The notes: a model not told the origin generated them from the sequence alone. A DNA stretch of 64,000 nucleotides from Atopobium sp. oral taxon 416 (GCF_018128285.1 NZ_CP072380.1:2356001-2420000); one strand, 5' to 3'. Shown: positions 38,910-49,800, counted from the stretch's first letter. Translations and numbers: made by a program.

Positions 38910-39303
38910 CTTCTGCCGGCTGGAAGACAAGGCAGACGGGACACTCGATAGCAGCATTCTGCTCGATCAGGCGGGCAGCGGCGGCAAGCGCTGCCGTATG
39001 CCCGTCATGACTGCATTTGTGCGCGACACCAGGCACCACGGAGCCATAGGGAAGCTCAATCGTCTCGTCTATCGGCAAGGCATCCATATCGGCATGGAAT
39101 GCGATAGGCGCTGCAACTTCCGCCCCTTCAGGACAGAAGCGCGCCGAGAGCCAGCTGCCGTAGTCAGCGAGTGCTGCAGAGGTATGGAAAGAGAGGGAGG
39201 ACCTGATCCGCTCCTTCGTCGTCATCTCTCTGCCCGAGAGCTCGGTATGGGCATGAAGCACGTGGCAGAGAGAGACGATCTCGTCCCAGAATGCGCTGTC
39301 CAT
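38905..39303 (-). pseudogene. M20-family amidohydrolase, N-terminal fragment
   Basis: The first 132 residues of an M20/N-acyl-amino-acid amidohydrolase (usual length about 390) are present: FHADMDALPIDE (first metal ligand and catalytic Asp), HKCSHDGHTAALAAAARL (metal ligands) and VCLVFQPAEE (the EE catalytic/metal pair). The start at 39303 has GGGAAGGGG upstream. The sequence ends at the EE motif where an IS3 end fragment abuts, so the dimerisation domain and the rest are lost. Confidence 0.8.
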
Positions 39304-39557
39304 GGCTGCCCCTTCCCTCCTGCTGTCTCTGAATCTGGAGCGCTCCAGGCATGCCGAACCATGTTGTCGCTATCCCGAAATGGAGGGCTCTGTCCTATGG
39401 TGGGGTGACCGAAGATCTGGAGGAGGAAGGGGCAGCCATGGCAGAGATCAGGTGCGCCACGGCAGGAGAAGGCCGCTTTGCGCTCGAGGCATTCGCTGCC
39501 CCCATACCCCGCGGCATCGCAGCCGTAACCTGGGTCAATATTTCGGGTGGCAGATTG
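39304..39557. other. Short region without a recognised gene
   Basis: A plus-strand reading frame of about 70 codons (39351-39566) shows no motif I recognise and may be chance. Nothing else was seen. Confidence 0.3.
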
Positions 39558-40509
39558 TCAAGCTGAGTGCACCATCTCCCTAAAGACCTCGTTGGCTGTC
39601 CTGTAGCCTGATACCTTCCTTGGCCTGTCGCAGATCAGCTCTACCGCATGCTGCACCTCCTCGTCCGTGACCTTGCCGAAGTCTGTCCCCTTCGGCAAGA
39701 ACTCGCAGATGAGACCGTCAGTGTTCTTAACCGTCGGTTTCTGCCATAGGTGGTGCAGCTCGCAGAAGTAGAACTGCACGCCTCAAAGGGCCTTTGTGAG
39801 CTTAGCCATGCCTTGCGAACTGCTTGCCCCGCTCGGGGGTGATTGTCTTAAGGGAGCGGTCCAGAAAAAGCTCAAGCTTCAAGACATCGGCGCTGTCGTG
39901 GTGGCATCTTCTCGCAACGAGGAGCCTGGACGCTCTGTTGGCAAGCACAAACAGGCATACAGGCCCTACTTCTATAAGCGTGTCGTCTGCCCAGTCACCG
40001 AGGAGCGAGCCTACATCTGCCTGCTTGGGCCTATCCTTTACGCTGTGTGAGATCTCGACCTTGCCTTGGGTCTTAGGCCTCTTGCTGCAGACCCTCTTTT
40101 CCTTCCTGCGCAGATGGTGGCACACCTGGCAACTCGAGAGTGGCGGTATGGGCCTGACTGCAGAATAGTCGAGAAGCTCAACGACGCACCTGCCGCCACC
40201 CTCGAGCCTGAGATGTCGCCTATCTGCTTGGGGGGCCAGCTCTCGTCTTACGATGAGCGAGCGCAGGGTCTGAGTGCCTCCTTTTCGGCCTTTCCCTGCC
40301 GTGGGCGGGCAGCTGCCCTCCTTTTGGGCCACGCAGCCGCTAAAGCGTTTGTGCCGCTCGTTTTTCGCGATCTTGTGGCAGACGCTGGATCTGTCCCTGC
40401 CGATCTTGCGCGCGATGAATCCGATGAAGCTTCCCTTCTGCCACACAGCTCGGCTATGCAGTTCCTCTCCTGTGGGCTTGAGATGCTTGTAGTGGTGTAT
40501 TCCTTCTAG
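39558..40509 (-). pseudogene. IS30-family transposase, broken
   Basis: The N-terminal helix-turn-helix is FIARKIGRDRSSVCHKIAKN. The DDE part has VEISHSVKDRPKQADVGSLL, GDWADDTLIE and LDRSLKTITPERGKQFARHG. The C-terminal part has ENTDGLICEF-like VKNTDGLICEFLPKGTDFGK and RPRKVSGYRTANEVF. Frameshifts lie near 40440 and 39780. It is inactive. Confidence 0.8.
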
Positions 40510-40673
40510 CTTTCGACGTTGATCGAGACAACCAATATCGTAGCCTTCCGAAGTGCGCCACGTCTCTGTGGAGCGGGGCTATCCTGTTGCACTCAGAATG
40601 CTAATCCGCCGACACAAACTTCTTAACCTACGTTATCATGAATGACAGAGATAGAAGAATGGAGGTATGTGCA

Positions 40674-41636
40674 ATGGACACAGACAGCAAGGATCTGCTC
40701 GATATGCTCACGCTCACCTATCTGGCTCTGACATCGAAGACAGAGGGCAAAGGTAGCAAGGCAAAGCAGGTTACGACAGATAGGCTTGCCGACGAGGCAC
40801 TCGCCGATCTTGCCCACAACGGCTATATCCATGTGTCCAAGGGTCCTGGCGAGCGCATGGAGCTCACGCCGGCAGGAGCAACCACAGGAGCGTTCATGAA
40901 GGAGCTCTTCAGCGCTTTCCAGCAGGACATCTATGCGACAGTAGCTGCAGACTCGGAAAAGCAGCAGAAACCCCAGAACTCTGCCTTCAAGTTCCACATC
41001 GAGCTCGACCTCGGGCATGACCTGACGTGCTGGCGCGACATCGCCGTGCCGCAACACATCACGTTCGGCCAGTTCCATGAAATCATACAGTCTGCTTTCC
41101 TCTGGGAGGACTCCCATCTCTTCGAATTTCGGCTCACGACCCACGGCAAGAAGATCGTGATCGAGGAAGATGCCGACGAGCCAGGAGAGGCCTTCACGAC
41201 CTTAAAGAACGATACGGTCGATGCAGAAGCTATAATGATAGACGAAATATTCCCACGGACGAAGAATGCTGTCTACGAATACGACTTCGGCGACTCCTGG
41301 ATGCACTCTATCCATCTGGAAGAGACGATCCGTTCCTATCCCGGCACGCTTCCCCGCTGCACGGCAGGGGAAGGAGCAGCTCCTCCCGAGGATGTCGGCG
41401 GCGTCTTCGGCTTCAGGGAATTCCTGTCAGCGCTCTCCGATGCCACGAACCCCGACCACGATGATGCCGTGGAATGGGCCGACACCGAAAACTATGGTCC
41501 CTTCGACCTCGACGAAGTCAACGACCGCATGCAGCGCTGGTTCAACACCGGAGGAAGAGACGACGCAGATGGAGAGGATAGCTTGGAAGCAGACAATACA
41601 GGAGAAACCGATGTCCTGACCTTCCCACAGAAGTAG
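40674..41636 (+). CDS. pRiA4b ORF-3-like domain protein
   Basis: 320 residues. After an N-terminal region of about 110 residues comes the pRiA4b_ORF3 domain: FHIELDLGHDLTCWRDIAVP, TFGQFHEIIQSAFLWEDSHL, FEFRLT and VYEYDFGDSWMHSIHLEE, with the C-terminal CTAGEGAAPPEDVGGVFGFREFL. Such proteins occur on plasmids and near mobile elements, and their molecular role is unknown. ATG at 40674 has GGAGG eight bases upstream and is preferred to ATG at 40638. The gene is intact and followed by a strong terminator. Confidence 0.85.
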   Translation: MDTDSKDLLDMLTLTYLALTSKTEGKGSKAKQVTTDRLADEALADLAHNGYIHVSKGPGERMELTPAGATTGAFMKELFSAFQQDIYATVAADSEKQQKPQNSAFKFHIELDLGHDLTCWRDIAVPQHITFGQFHEIIQSAFLWEDSHLFEFRLTTHGKKIVIEEDADEPGEAFTTLKNDTVDAEAIMIDEIFPRTKNAVYEYDFGDSWMHSIHLEETIRSYPGTLPRCTAGEGAAPPEDVGGVFGFREFLSALSDATNPDHDDAVEWADTENYGPFDLDEVNDRMQRWFNTGGRDDADGEDSLEADNTGETDVLTFPQK

Positions 41637-41673
41637 AGACCCGTTTCCTCTCTGCAGATATGCATGCATATGG

Positions 41674-41713
41674 GCGGTCTGCATCGACCATAATCGATGC
41701 AGACCGCTCTTTC
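41674..41713 (+). terminator. Terminator after the pRiA4b-like gene
   Basis: GCGGTCTGCATCGA and TCGATGCAGACCGC form a 14-bp perfect stem with a 6-base loop, then TCTTTC. Confidence 0.85.
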
Positions 41714-41779
41714 AATCGACTATGGTCGATTGCCTGTCAGCAGCCTCTCAATGCCAGGCGACCGAAGAAGGCTCTCTGA

Positions 41780-42229
41780 TTAGACTCTCTTTCTGAAGAG
41801 CCTCTCAAGCCCTTCCTTATTGAGCATGAGATGCACGACAGCACAGATGGGAAAAAGGACTTCCAAGCACATATGCACGATGCCTGCTACCGTGCCTGTC
41901 ACCTCATCGAAACTCATGCCTTGCGCCATGCGCATCTTCATGAGGAAGGCGCCGCTCACAAGTGCTGTGATCAGAAAGACTGCCATCGCAAACCCCGTGC
42001 AACAGTCGAGCCTCGTATACAAATCCACGCATCTGTTTGCAAGGTTTTGTGTCATGCCGGCAATCTTCTTATGAGCTCGCATCGCATGCACCATGACCGC
42101 AACAATCAGCAGCATGCCCAGGAGTGCATGTACATAAGGGTCTGCGTGTCCCATCAGGTAGGTGCAGAGAAGGAACATGGCATAGATGATATCGGTTGTA
42201 AGTCGTACCTTAGGCGTGAGCTTCTTCAT
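41780..42229 (-). CDS. Four-helix membrane protein (DUF4405-like)
   Basis: 149 residues with four hydrophobic segments (about 12-30, 33-50, 78-100, 115-135) and conserved-looking histidines (HALLGMLLIVAVMVHAMRAH, VHMCLEVLFPICAVVHLML). The pattern resembles small heme-binding/DUF4405 membrane proteins. Substrate and partner are unknown. It is intact, with MKKLTPKVRL at the start. Confidence 0.6.
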   Translation of the reverse strand: MKKLTPKVRLTTDIIYAMFLLCTYLMGHADPYVHALLGMLLIVAVMVHAMRAHKKIAGMTQNLANRCVDLYTRLDCCTGFAMAVFLITALVSGAFLMKMRMAQGMSFDEVTGTVAGIVHMCLEVLFPICAVVHLMLNKEGLERLFRKRV

Positions 42230-42310
42230 GGCTTCCTTCTTCCTCTCTATTAGACAGAAGAATGTTAGCCTATTGATACTTCTTGCAATAGGTCATATTC
42301 GGCCGCTTGT

Positions 42311-43015
42311 AGACTCAACCAGTCCGATTGGATAGAGCGGCGATTCTTCGAACTTCAGGACAAGGACAGCCAGTACCGTACGTTCAATGCCCGTGTCGTC
42401 GCGATGGCAAACCCTGCAACGATGCTCGGCGTCCGCGTGTCACACCTCCGCCGTCTTGTGAAGGAGATCTTGCGCTCGGGCGGCAAAGGCGATTTCCTTT
42501 CGGAGCTTCCCCACTGCTATTAAGAGGAATACCTCCTCCATACCTTCGTACTGAACGAGGAGAAAGATCCCAATCGCACGATAGACAAGCTCGAACGTCT
42601 CCTTCCCTTCGTCGACAGCTGGGCCGTCTCAGACTCCCCTGCGCCGAAGTCGTTCAGAAAGCTTTCCCCTGAGCGCCTCAAGGAGCTGAGCAGGAAGTAC
42701 ATGGCATCATGGCATGAATACACGAAACGCTTCGGCATCTTCCTTCTCATGCACTATCCCCTGCCTGACCATTTCAGGCCCGGGCATCTCGTGTGGACAA
42801 AGGATGCAGACGACGGACGCTACTATGTCGAGATGATGGTCGGCTGGTATGTGGCAGAGGCTCTTGTCACGCAGGAGCAGACTGCCCTGCCCTTCACCGA
42901 AAAGAAAGAGCTTCCCCAGAAGACGAAGCGCATAGCAATACAGAAGGCACTCGACAGCAGGCGGATCTCTGCCGCCATGAAGAAGCATCTGCGACACATC
43001 CGCACCGAGCTCTGA
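42311..43015 (+). pseudogene. AlkD-like DNA alkylation repair protein with one nonsense codon
   Basis: A HEAT-like-repeat glycosylase family protein. One frame carries ERRFFELQDKDSQYRTFNAR, MLGVRVSHLRRLVKEIL, then a TAA at 42521-42523. The same frame continues with EEYLLHTFVLNEEKDPNRTI, FVDSWAVSDSPAPKSF and the family signature YYVEMMVGWYVAEALV, ending at the TGA after HLRHIRTEL. Apart from the single stop the gene looks intact, so it is either a very recent pseudogene or a base error. The start was not fixed. Confidence 0.7.
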
Positions 43016-43031
43016 TTTTCGACAAGAAAAT

Positions 43032-43064
43032 GCTCCGGTGTGCAAGGAAACAAAAGCACCGGAG
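43032..43064 (+). terminator. Hairpin after the AlkD-like gene
   Basis: CTCCGGTG and CACCGGAG with a 16-base loop, 16 bases after the stop. It has no T-run, so termination is uncertain. Confidence 0.4.
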
Positions 43065-43267
43065 TATATAGGATTCCCAAGATGTGATGTGGATCTAAGA
43101 GTCCTTTGGGGGACTTGTTGGGGGAGCATCTCACGCCGACATCAGTTATACCCAATACCACATTATCCCTGTTCAAAGGCTACATCAGGCAGTGTCTTCT
43201 CCACAGCTCGAACACGTTACTTCCGTCACACATGTGCGCGGGGTGTGGAGATATTCAGTCCCTTAAC

Positions 43268-43785
43268 CAGGACCGCTCTCAAAATGTGCGCGTGAAGGCC
43301 AGTCGTTCGTCTCCCGAATGCGCAAGATGGATGATGCCACAATAGACAAAGCCGCAGCTCTTGATGAGACGTCACATCGGCATATTGTCCCTGTGGGTGT
43401 CGACCCGAATGGCTACATCCTCGCTCTGTGCCCTCTCGAGTGCCCAGCGCATCATGGCAGAGCTGAGGCCTCTTCCCTGCTCGGCTGTCGTGAAGCGGTG
43501 CACGACGTCGTATCTTCCATCGTCGTGCCATACGCCCTCGCGGATCTTTGCATAGTCAGGCTCGGAGCCAGCGAGGAAGGCGAAGGCACCCTGCGACACA
43601 TCTAGCTCATCAGTCCAGACCATAAGGTGCTGTCCTGCGATATCGCGCGCTATCTACTCTTCAGGCGGAAAGCCCGGCTCCCACTGATACGGGTTTCCTG
43701 CCTTCACCATGAACTGCTGCGCCACACGGTAGATCTCCATCGCACGCGGCAGATCTGCCATCGTGGCTGGACGCACAGAACCCAT
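43268..43785 (-). pseudogene. GNAT-family N-acetyltransferase with two nonsense codons
   Basis: In a single frame it reads MADLPRAMEIYRVAQQFMVK, YQWEPGFPPEE, TAG, IARDIAGQHLMVWTDELDVS, VVHRFTTAEQGRGLSSAMMR (the acetyl-CoA loop, QGRGLSS), IRVDTHRDNMPM, TGA, then RLIKSCGFVYCGIIHLAH to the end. This is a full GNAT fold of about 170 residues with two stops and no frameshift. Confidence 0.75.
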
Positions 43786-43818
43786 AGGTCATCCCCTGAA
43801 ACAAAAGCTTTCTCGTCT

Positions 43819-44214
43819 TTAGCGCGCCATAGCGTCCGCGAAGGCCTTGACTTCCTTCAGGCGTTCAGACGTCGGCTTGTTCTTCGCATAGAACGTCTTC
43901 TCTGCAACCACGACGCCGCGTGCCTCGAGCTCCTTCTTCATAAGGTCGAAGGAGTGCTTCGAGAGCCAGGTCGTGGAGAAGAGAACTGCACGTCCCACCG
44001 TATCGCCGTCAAGCGTTTGGATGAAGGAGACAAGCTTCTTGTCAAGGCCATAGACGTAGAGGGCACCTCCTATGAAGAGGACATCGGTGCGTCCTGTGAG
44101 CTTCGCATCAGGGCTGTCAACAGACACTGCCGGCACACCGAGCTCGTCTGCGATGGCTTCTGCGAGAAGACGGGTATTGCCGGAACGGGAATAGTAGCGG
44201 ACTGCGCACTTCAT
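43819..44214 (-). CDS. Flavodoxin-domain protein
   Basis: 131 residues. The FMN phosphate-binding loop near the N-terminus is YYSRSGNTRLLAEAIADELG, followed by DVLFIGGALYVYGLDKKL and RAVLFSTTWLSKHSFDLMKK, as in short flavodoxin-like proteins. It is probably an electron carrier or FMN-dependent oxidoreductase, with partner unknown. The start is supported by GAGGATCTC just upstream. It is intact. Confidence 0.85.
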   Translation of the reverse strand: MKCAVRYYSRSGNTRLLAEAIADELGVPAVSVDSPDAKLTGRTDVLFIGGALYVYGLDKKLVSFIQTLDGDTVGRAVLFSTTWLSKHSFDLMKKELEARGVVVAEKTFYAKNKPTSERLKEVKAFADAMAR

Positions 44215-44289
44215 GAGATCCTCCTTGCACTGTGACTGCTATATGTTGTGTACATATATTAACTCTCTGTTAGACCACGATTGATCTGA

Positions 44290-45360
44290 GAAGGGCCCAA
44301 TGTTGTCCGGGCCTTTGCCTACAATGCATGTCGCCAAACAAAGACATCGAGAAACGGAAGGGCCGGACTCAATGATACTGCAGCGGATCGAGAAGATAGG
44401 CATCGCTAAGAAGATAGCAGGATCCGCGCTTGCAGGTGAGCCCAAAAGATATCCGAGGTATAGATCTGCAGACCTCTTCTGTAAGGGGCACTCTGCACAA
44501 GGCCATTACAGATGGAAGTGTTGCTCCTGCGACAGGACCTTCTCGGCGAAGATGGGATCGGTCACAGCGATATCGAAGCTTTTCACCACCGCAGGGGCAA
44601 AGTATGCAAAAGACACGCTTGCAGGCATGTCGCTTAAACCAGCTTACGAAGAGCTGCCATGCGAGCCTTAAGGACCTTATGGGTTCCATGCGCATGAGGC
44701 TCTTTGAGGTAGTGGGATCTGCCCTGAAGTCTCCCAGGCACAGTCTGCTGTCAGGCAGACGGGCTTGCCCTCGACGAGTTGCTTGCGGGCAGCAGGGCAA
44801 GGTTGGCTGTACAGATGCGCGATGGCACACAGACCACGGTTATACTGTGCACTCAAGCGATATATCAAGTCTCAAGGTCTGCGCAGAGTGCAAAGCGAGC
44901 CGGGGGAGCGAATATGCAACACTTCGCGGGAGGCCTACCGAGTCGAAGCTAAAGGTTGCCCTTTCAGGCATCGCCGACAGCTCTTGGGTCGTAGCCGACA
45001 ACCATGCAGGGTATGCGCGCATCCTTTCCTTACTCGGCGTTGTTGAGTACACACCAAGCGTGGTAAAGAAGTCCAAGGACAGCGAGAAGCGGCCTTGTCA
45101 ATGCGATGCAGTAAAGGCTCAGGGAAGTTCTTGCTTTTCTTCTACAGGGTGGCGACAAAGTGGCTCGGCCACTGTCGCTCGTGCTTCCTGTGGACAAAGC
45201 AGGCGAGGCATTCGAAGCAGGACAGCAAGGCGATGCTCTCAGGACAGCTGGCAGAAGGCAGCTATGTGCACACGAGGCGCACTTGTCGACATGCCTCAGC
45301 CTCTCAGGGACTGCTGGAAGGCAAGGACCGAGGCCAATGGTGGTCTATATTAACCCGGCC
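44290..45360 (+). pseudogene. IS1595-like transposase, broken
   Basis: The zinc-ribbon part is KGHSAQGHYRWKCCSCDRTF, SAKMGSVTAISKLF, AKYAKDTLAGMSL and, in other frames, NQLTKSCHASLK and MRMRLFEVV. Later pieces are ESKLKVALSGIADSSWVVAD and HAGYARILSLL. The pattern suits an ISXO2/IS1595-type transposase, with several frameshifts. The family is less certain than for the other elements. Confidence 0.55.
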
Positions 45361-45488
45361 AACTGCCAGGGCGAATCCGGACATGAGCCACACGTCCATG
45401 GACGAAGCATGAAAATGCTCCTCTGTGTATACCAATTCCTGATTCCGGGAACAAGAAGACCAATAACAGCGAACGAAAGGTGGATTTC

Positions 45489-45815
45489 ATGTCTTCGAAT
45501 CTCGAGCTTTACATCAAGAATGGCTGCCCCTGGTGCCACAAGGTTCTCTCCTTCATGGAGGCAAACGACATCGAGCTGCCGCTCCACAACATCGACGAGT
45601 CCGAAGCTGACCGCGAGCACCTGATCGAGGTCGGCGGCAAGCGCCAGGTGCCCTGCCTCTTCATCGACGGCAAGGCCCTCTACGAGTCTTCTGACATCAT
45701 CGACTACCTCAAGGAGCACGTCGTGGAAGGCGAGGTTGCAGAGCCAACCCCTGCCGCAGATCCTGCTCCTGCAGCCGGCGCGCACTGCACGCTCGATGGC
45801 CACTGCAGTTTCTAA
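45489..45815 (+). CDS. Glutaredoxin-like thioredoxin-fold protein
   Basis: 108 residues. LELYIKNGCPWCHKVLSFME carries the CPWC redox site, QVPCLFIDGKALYESSDIID has the cis-proline and glutathione-type loop, and the C-terminal tail is Pro/Ala-rich ending HCTLDGHCSF with two extra cysteines. It is probably a disulfide reductase. ATG at 45489 with AAAGGTGG five bases before it is preferred over GTG at 45480. The Cys-containing tail is unusual for a plain glutaredoxin. Confidence 0.88.
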   Translation: MSSNLELYIKNGCPWCHKVLSFMEANDIELPLHNIDESEADREHLIEVGGKRQVPCLFIDGKALYESSDIIDYLKEHVVEGEVAEPTPAADPAPAAGAHCTLDGHCSF

Positions 45816-45841
45816 TCGATTGCTGAAGCCCTTCCTCATAT

Positions 45842-45880
45842 CGTCCGGAACTCTTCGCGAGGTCCGGACGGTATTCTTTT
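45842..45880 (+). terminator. Terminator of the glutaredoxin gene
   Basis: CGTCCGGA and TCCGGACG form the stem, followed by GTATTCTTTT. Confidence 0.75.
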
Positions 45881-46022
45881 CCATTCGTTCTGCCGGAAGA
45901 CGGAAGACGAGCAGCAGCATCTGCTTTCACCCCTCCCGAGGAATGCAGAACTGACCTGTGACAGTACATCCTGCCTCATGCCTGACCGAGAAAGGGTACA
46001 GTCCGAGTCCCGAGAGGTAGAA

Positions 46023-46118
46023 CTAGGGAAACGATGATTAATTCCCAATGATGTGCCAGAAAGGACCATCCACGTGGCCTTTCGCGGCCGGCATAGGCAT
46101 TAATCATCGTTTCCCTGG
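46023..46118 (+). mobile_element. 96-bp palindromic element, copy 1 (MITE-like)
   Basis: It starts CTAGGGAAACGATGATTAAT and ends ATTAATCATCGTTTCCCTGG, so the first and last roughly 20 bases are inverted repeats. A second copy of exactly the same length lies at 63411-63506 in opposite orientation, with about ten substitutions. It contains no coding capacity. It sits between the glutaredoxin gene and the pilus adhesin. Confidence 0.85.
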
Positions 46119-46684
46119 GAGGAGGTGCTGCCGCATCTTCTGATGTGATCCGCAGGAGTCTAACCAGAAATCGGAGACGCAGCGCAACCACAAGCAGCTG
46201 AAGGAAGATATTCCCCAAGGGGCATGTGGACAGGGACGTGGCACTCGCCTGCAGCCGTGTCAACTCGTACCCACTCGCCTCGATAGGTAGCTGCCCGTTC
46301 GGCGAGCTGGGATTGCCCCTACCGGAAGGACACTCACGAGACTCGGAATCGTGCGCATTCCCGCATACAGCGTGGTGCTCAAGCCCACACTCGTTCCGCA
46401 TGCATATCTGAGGTAGCATAGGCCGCATGCACTGCCTGCGGCATGCAGCCGCCGGCAGCAGCAGATCCGTCCGGCCCCCTCCGTTGCGCACAGTTGTGCA
46501 GTTGTGCAATCCTGGAGAGGGGGCCGATTCCCACCATGGTCGGAAAGCGCATGATCCGACGTCCTGGATGCTCCGGAGGGCCGAATTGCATGCCTTGTCG
46601 CAACGTTTCCGGCGCACTTTGCAGAACTTGGTGCAACCATCGCGCTTCGGCTTAAAGTGTTGCACTTACAAATTCAATCCACCC
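46119..46684. other. Region without a recognised gene
   Basis: Frames exist on both strands but show no known motif and have a biased composition. I see no gene. It may be residue of a mobile element. Confidence 0.4.
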
Positions 46685-46800
46685 TTAAGCATCCATCCTG
46701 CGCCTTAGGGCCGAAGCCTTCCGTCGGTAAAATCCTGCTGTCCGGGCACCACGTGCTCAAGAGGATGCAAGAGCGTTATCCACCATAAGTAGCGAGAGCC
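46685..46800. repeat. Dispersed repeat, copy B
   Basis: Partner of 26622-26734. Shared blocks in order are AAGCATCCAT, GCGCCTTAG, GCCGAAGCCT, CTGTCCGGGCA, GCTCAAG and CCACCATAAGTAG. It lies directly beyond the 3' end of the adhesin gene. Confidence 0.7.
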
Positions 46801-46814
46801 CGGAAAGGGTGAGC

Positions 46815-49800
46815 TTACTCCATTCTCCTCATGTACCTCAGTAGCATTAGGACTGTAGCGGCACCCATCGCGATGGCGGCACCCGCAAGCACATACCCAT
46901 GCGTTCCGATACCGCCCGTATCAGGCAGGACATACGATTTCGGCATCGAGTTCGTCACTGTGATGGAGCCAGACTGAATGCCAGCATTATTGAAGTAGGA
47001 GACAGCGTACTTGAAGCTTGTACCCGCTTCGTAGTAGGTGCCATCCACCGTGTAACCCAGCTCCTCCACGGTGTAGTAATACTCATGGCCGTTCCCGTCG
47101 TCCTGAGCCAGGTTGTCCCAGTTGTGGATCCAGCTGTCCGCCGCAGACACAGTAACGGAGTCTCCCACCACTGTCTTGGAGGAGCCATCCAAAATCTGCT
47201 TCGGATCCTGCCAGGACTTGGACGAGAGTGAGAACGCGTTATAATTATCAGACTTGACATCGACCGTCACGTCTGAAGTTAGACCATTGAGTGTAACCGG
47301 CACTGGAGTATTGAATGCGTCAATCGTGCCCGTATACTTCGCGACACCGTCAACGTAGACTGTATAGGTCTGCCCGTTATAGCCAGCTATTTGGAACGTA
47401 TAGTCAGTACCCTTTTTGACGTACTTCACACCATCAGAGGTTCCATCCAGCTTCGTCTTCTCCTGGCCAGTATTCCCTTCGCTTGTGACAGTGACCTTAA
47501 CGGCATCGCCCTTATCCATCGTCTTCGTCGAGCGATAGAGCTGCAGCCGCACGCTCGCACCAGAAGGAGCAGTCGCAGTAGTTCCATTATCGTTCGCCCA
47601 GTTCTTTTTCACTGTAACGCGGGTGTACTTGTCCGTAATATACATGTTGCCGCCGGCATGCGAGAAGAACTCAATGACGGAACGCTGGATTGCGTTGCCG
47701 GAATCGTCCTTTGCATTCGCAGCCTTGGACTCGCCATAGGCGGTATCCGCAGAGACACCGGATGCCCTCCAGATGAAATAGCGCACCGCGTCGCAGGCAT
47801 AGCCATCAGGAGCCTCCGTCTCCTTCAGGCGATACAGCGTATTGGCCTTGAGGCTGTCAGCGTTCTCTTCGAGGTCGTAGGTGATGGCACCGTTAGCATC
47901 GGTAGTCAGCGGCATCTGGGTGTTGATCTTGTTCCAAGAGCCGCTAGCGGTATCCCAGTAGTCCAGCTCGAAGGTGGCACCCTTAAGTGTATGGTGGAAG
48001 TCATCCTCGTCCGTCTTGTAGACGACAAGACGCGCCTTCTCGGCCGTGGCGGAAGAATCGACTTCCTTGAGCGTCACGGTATGGTCTGCGCTGAACTTGC
48101 CGGAGAGCGATGCATTGTTGGAGATCGTCTTGCCGTCTACAAAGCTGTCGTTGAGCTGGTAGACATATACCAGTACGCAGGCTGTCTTGTCAGGCAGCTC
48201 GACCGTGATCTTGTGCGTGGTCTCATCGTACTTCACGCGATAGTCGGCAATCTCCTTGCCCTCGTCGTAGTGATGGTCCTTCGTGATGTCATACGCATAG
48301 ACCTTGATGGAGTTGGGGTCGAGCTTCGGTTGCAACGATTCCGTCGTGCCGGTGTCGAGATTCAACGTATCGGTGAGCTCCAGCTCGTCCGAATTGGGGT
48401 CGAGGTCCTCTGCGCCCGTGTTAACTTCCACGTAGTAGCGTACCTCGCCGGAAGGCGTGACGGTAGGCTTGCCATCTGTGCCAATCTTCACCGGATTGCC
48501 ATCCTTGTCCAGCTGCTCGCCGGACTTGGCAACCTTCATCGCATTGCGCTTGATGGTCGTGTTGGATGTGGCGGAGTGGCTGTCCCACTTCGCCGTATTG
48601 CTATAGGTCTTCGACCTGTCCTTCGTCCAGGAAGGATCGTCCTTCACGGAAAGCTGGTAGTAGATGGCGATCTTGGAATACTGATGATTGCCATCATCGT
48701 AGTACTTGTAGTTTGGGGTAGTGACAGTCATGACCGTCTTACCATCCACCGTCGAAGTCGTGGCCTGCGGCTTCTGGTCGCCGTTGAAGTCGGTCCCGTT
48801 GTAGTTGGTCGTCTGCTGGTTGTTCTCGTCAGCAAAGAAGTTGGCGCGCACCGAGCCATCCACGAGCGTCGCCCCATCAGGCAGCGTATCGGTGACGATG
48901 ATAGTCTTGCCGGAATCCGCTTCCGTCGTGCTCAGCAGCAGACGGTAGGTCAGCACGCCGTTGGTCTTGTCATAGTTCAGTGTGGTATCGCCGCTCTTGT
49001 AGGTATCCGTACCATACTCGCTGCCCGTCTTCACCTGCTTGTCGAGCTTCTTCTGATTGCCGAAGTCGAAGGTGGTCGTAGCTTTCTTGTCGCCCACGGC
49101 AGCAGTATTCGAGATCTTCCAAGATGAACCCTCAGCTGCGCTTGCGTGGTCTACATGGGTCGTGTAGCTTTCGAGCTCCATGGTCTGGGCTTTGACCTGT
49201 ACTTTGTCCTTCAGCGTGACAGTGACCTTGAAGCCCTTCACATGCGTCGTGGTGTCACTGGCTGAGACCTCATTACCATTGGCATCGTAGTAGGTGACCT
49301 TGATGTCTACGTCCTGCGTTAGGCCATCCTGGCTATCATAGTAGCTGTCATAGAAGGAACCAGCCTGGTTGTAGCCAGCATAGTAGTACCTGTTGTAGCC
49401 ATCGACCTTGATGTAGAGGTGGCCCGAATTCGTCTTCTTGCCATCGACTACGGTGCTCGCAAACTCCTTCTCGAGCTCGGACGCGATAGCGTAATGGCTG
49501 TCCGCGCCCATATCATTGCCGTTCTCGTCTCTCGCATTCTCGATGGTGTCGGTAAAGGTGAAGGATGTGATGTTACCTTCCGGCAGTGTGACCGAAGAGT
49601 TCCAGTGCTCCGTAGCCTTGGTATCGTTGTCGAGTTGCTCGGTCGTATGTTTCTTCGATACATCCCAAGAGCGGTGCTTCACATCCGTGGTACCGGTTCC
49701 TGAGGTGGTCTCGCCAAAACCGTTCGTAGAAGTAGCGCTGTTGGTCACCTGTCCGTCACCATCAGGGGCATCCGTATAGACGTAGATGTAGAACTTCCCC

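Noticed and set aside
42521-42523. Possible stop-codon reassignment (TAG, TGA or TAA read as sense)
   Set aside because: Intact genes in the window end naturally at all three stops (cas9 and lepB with TAG, cas1 and mgtA with TGA, jetD and the flavodoxin gene with TAA). General recoding is therefore ruled out, and decay is simpler.
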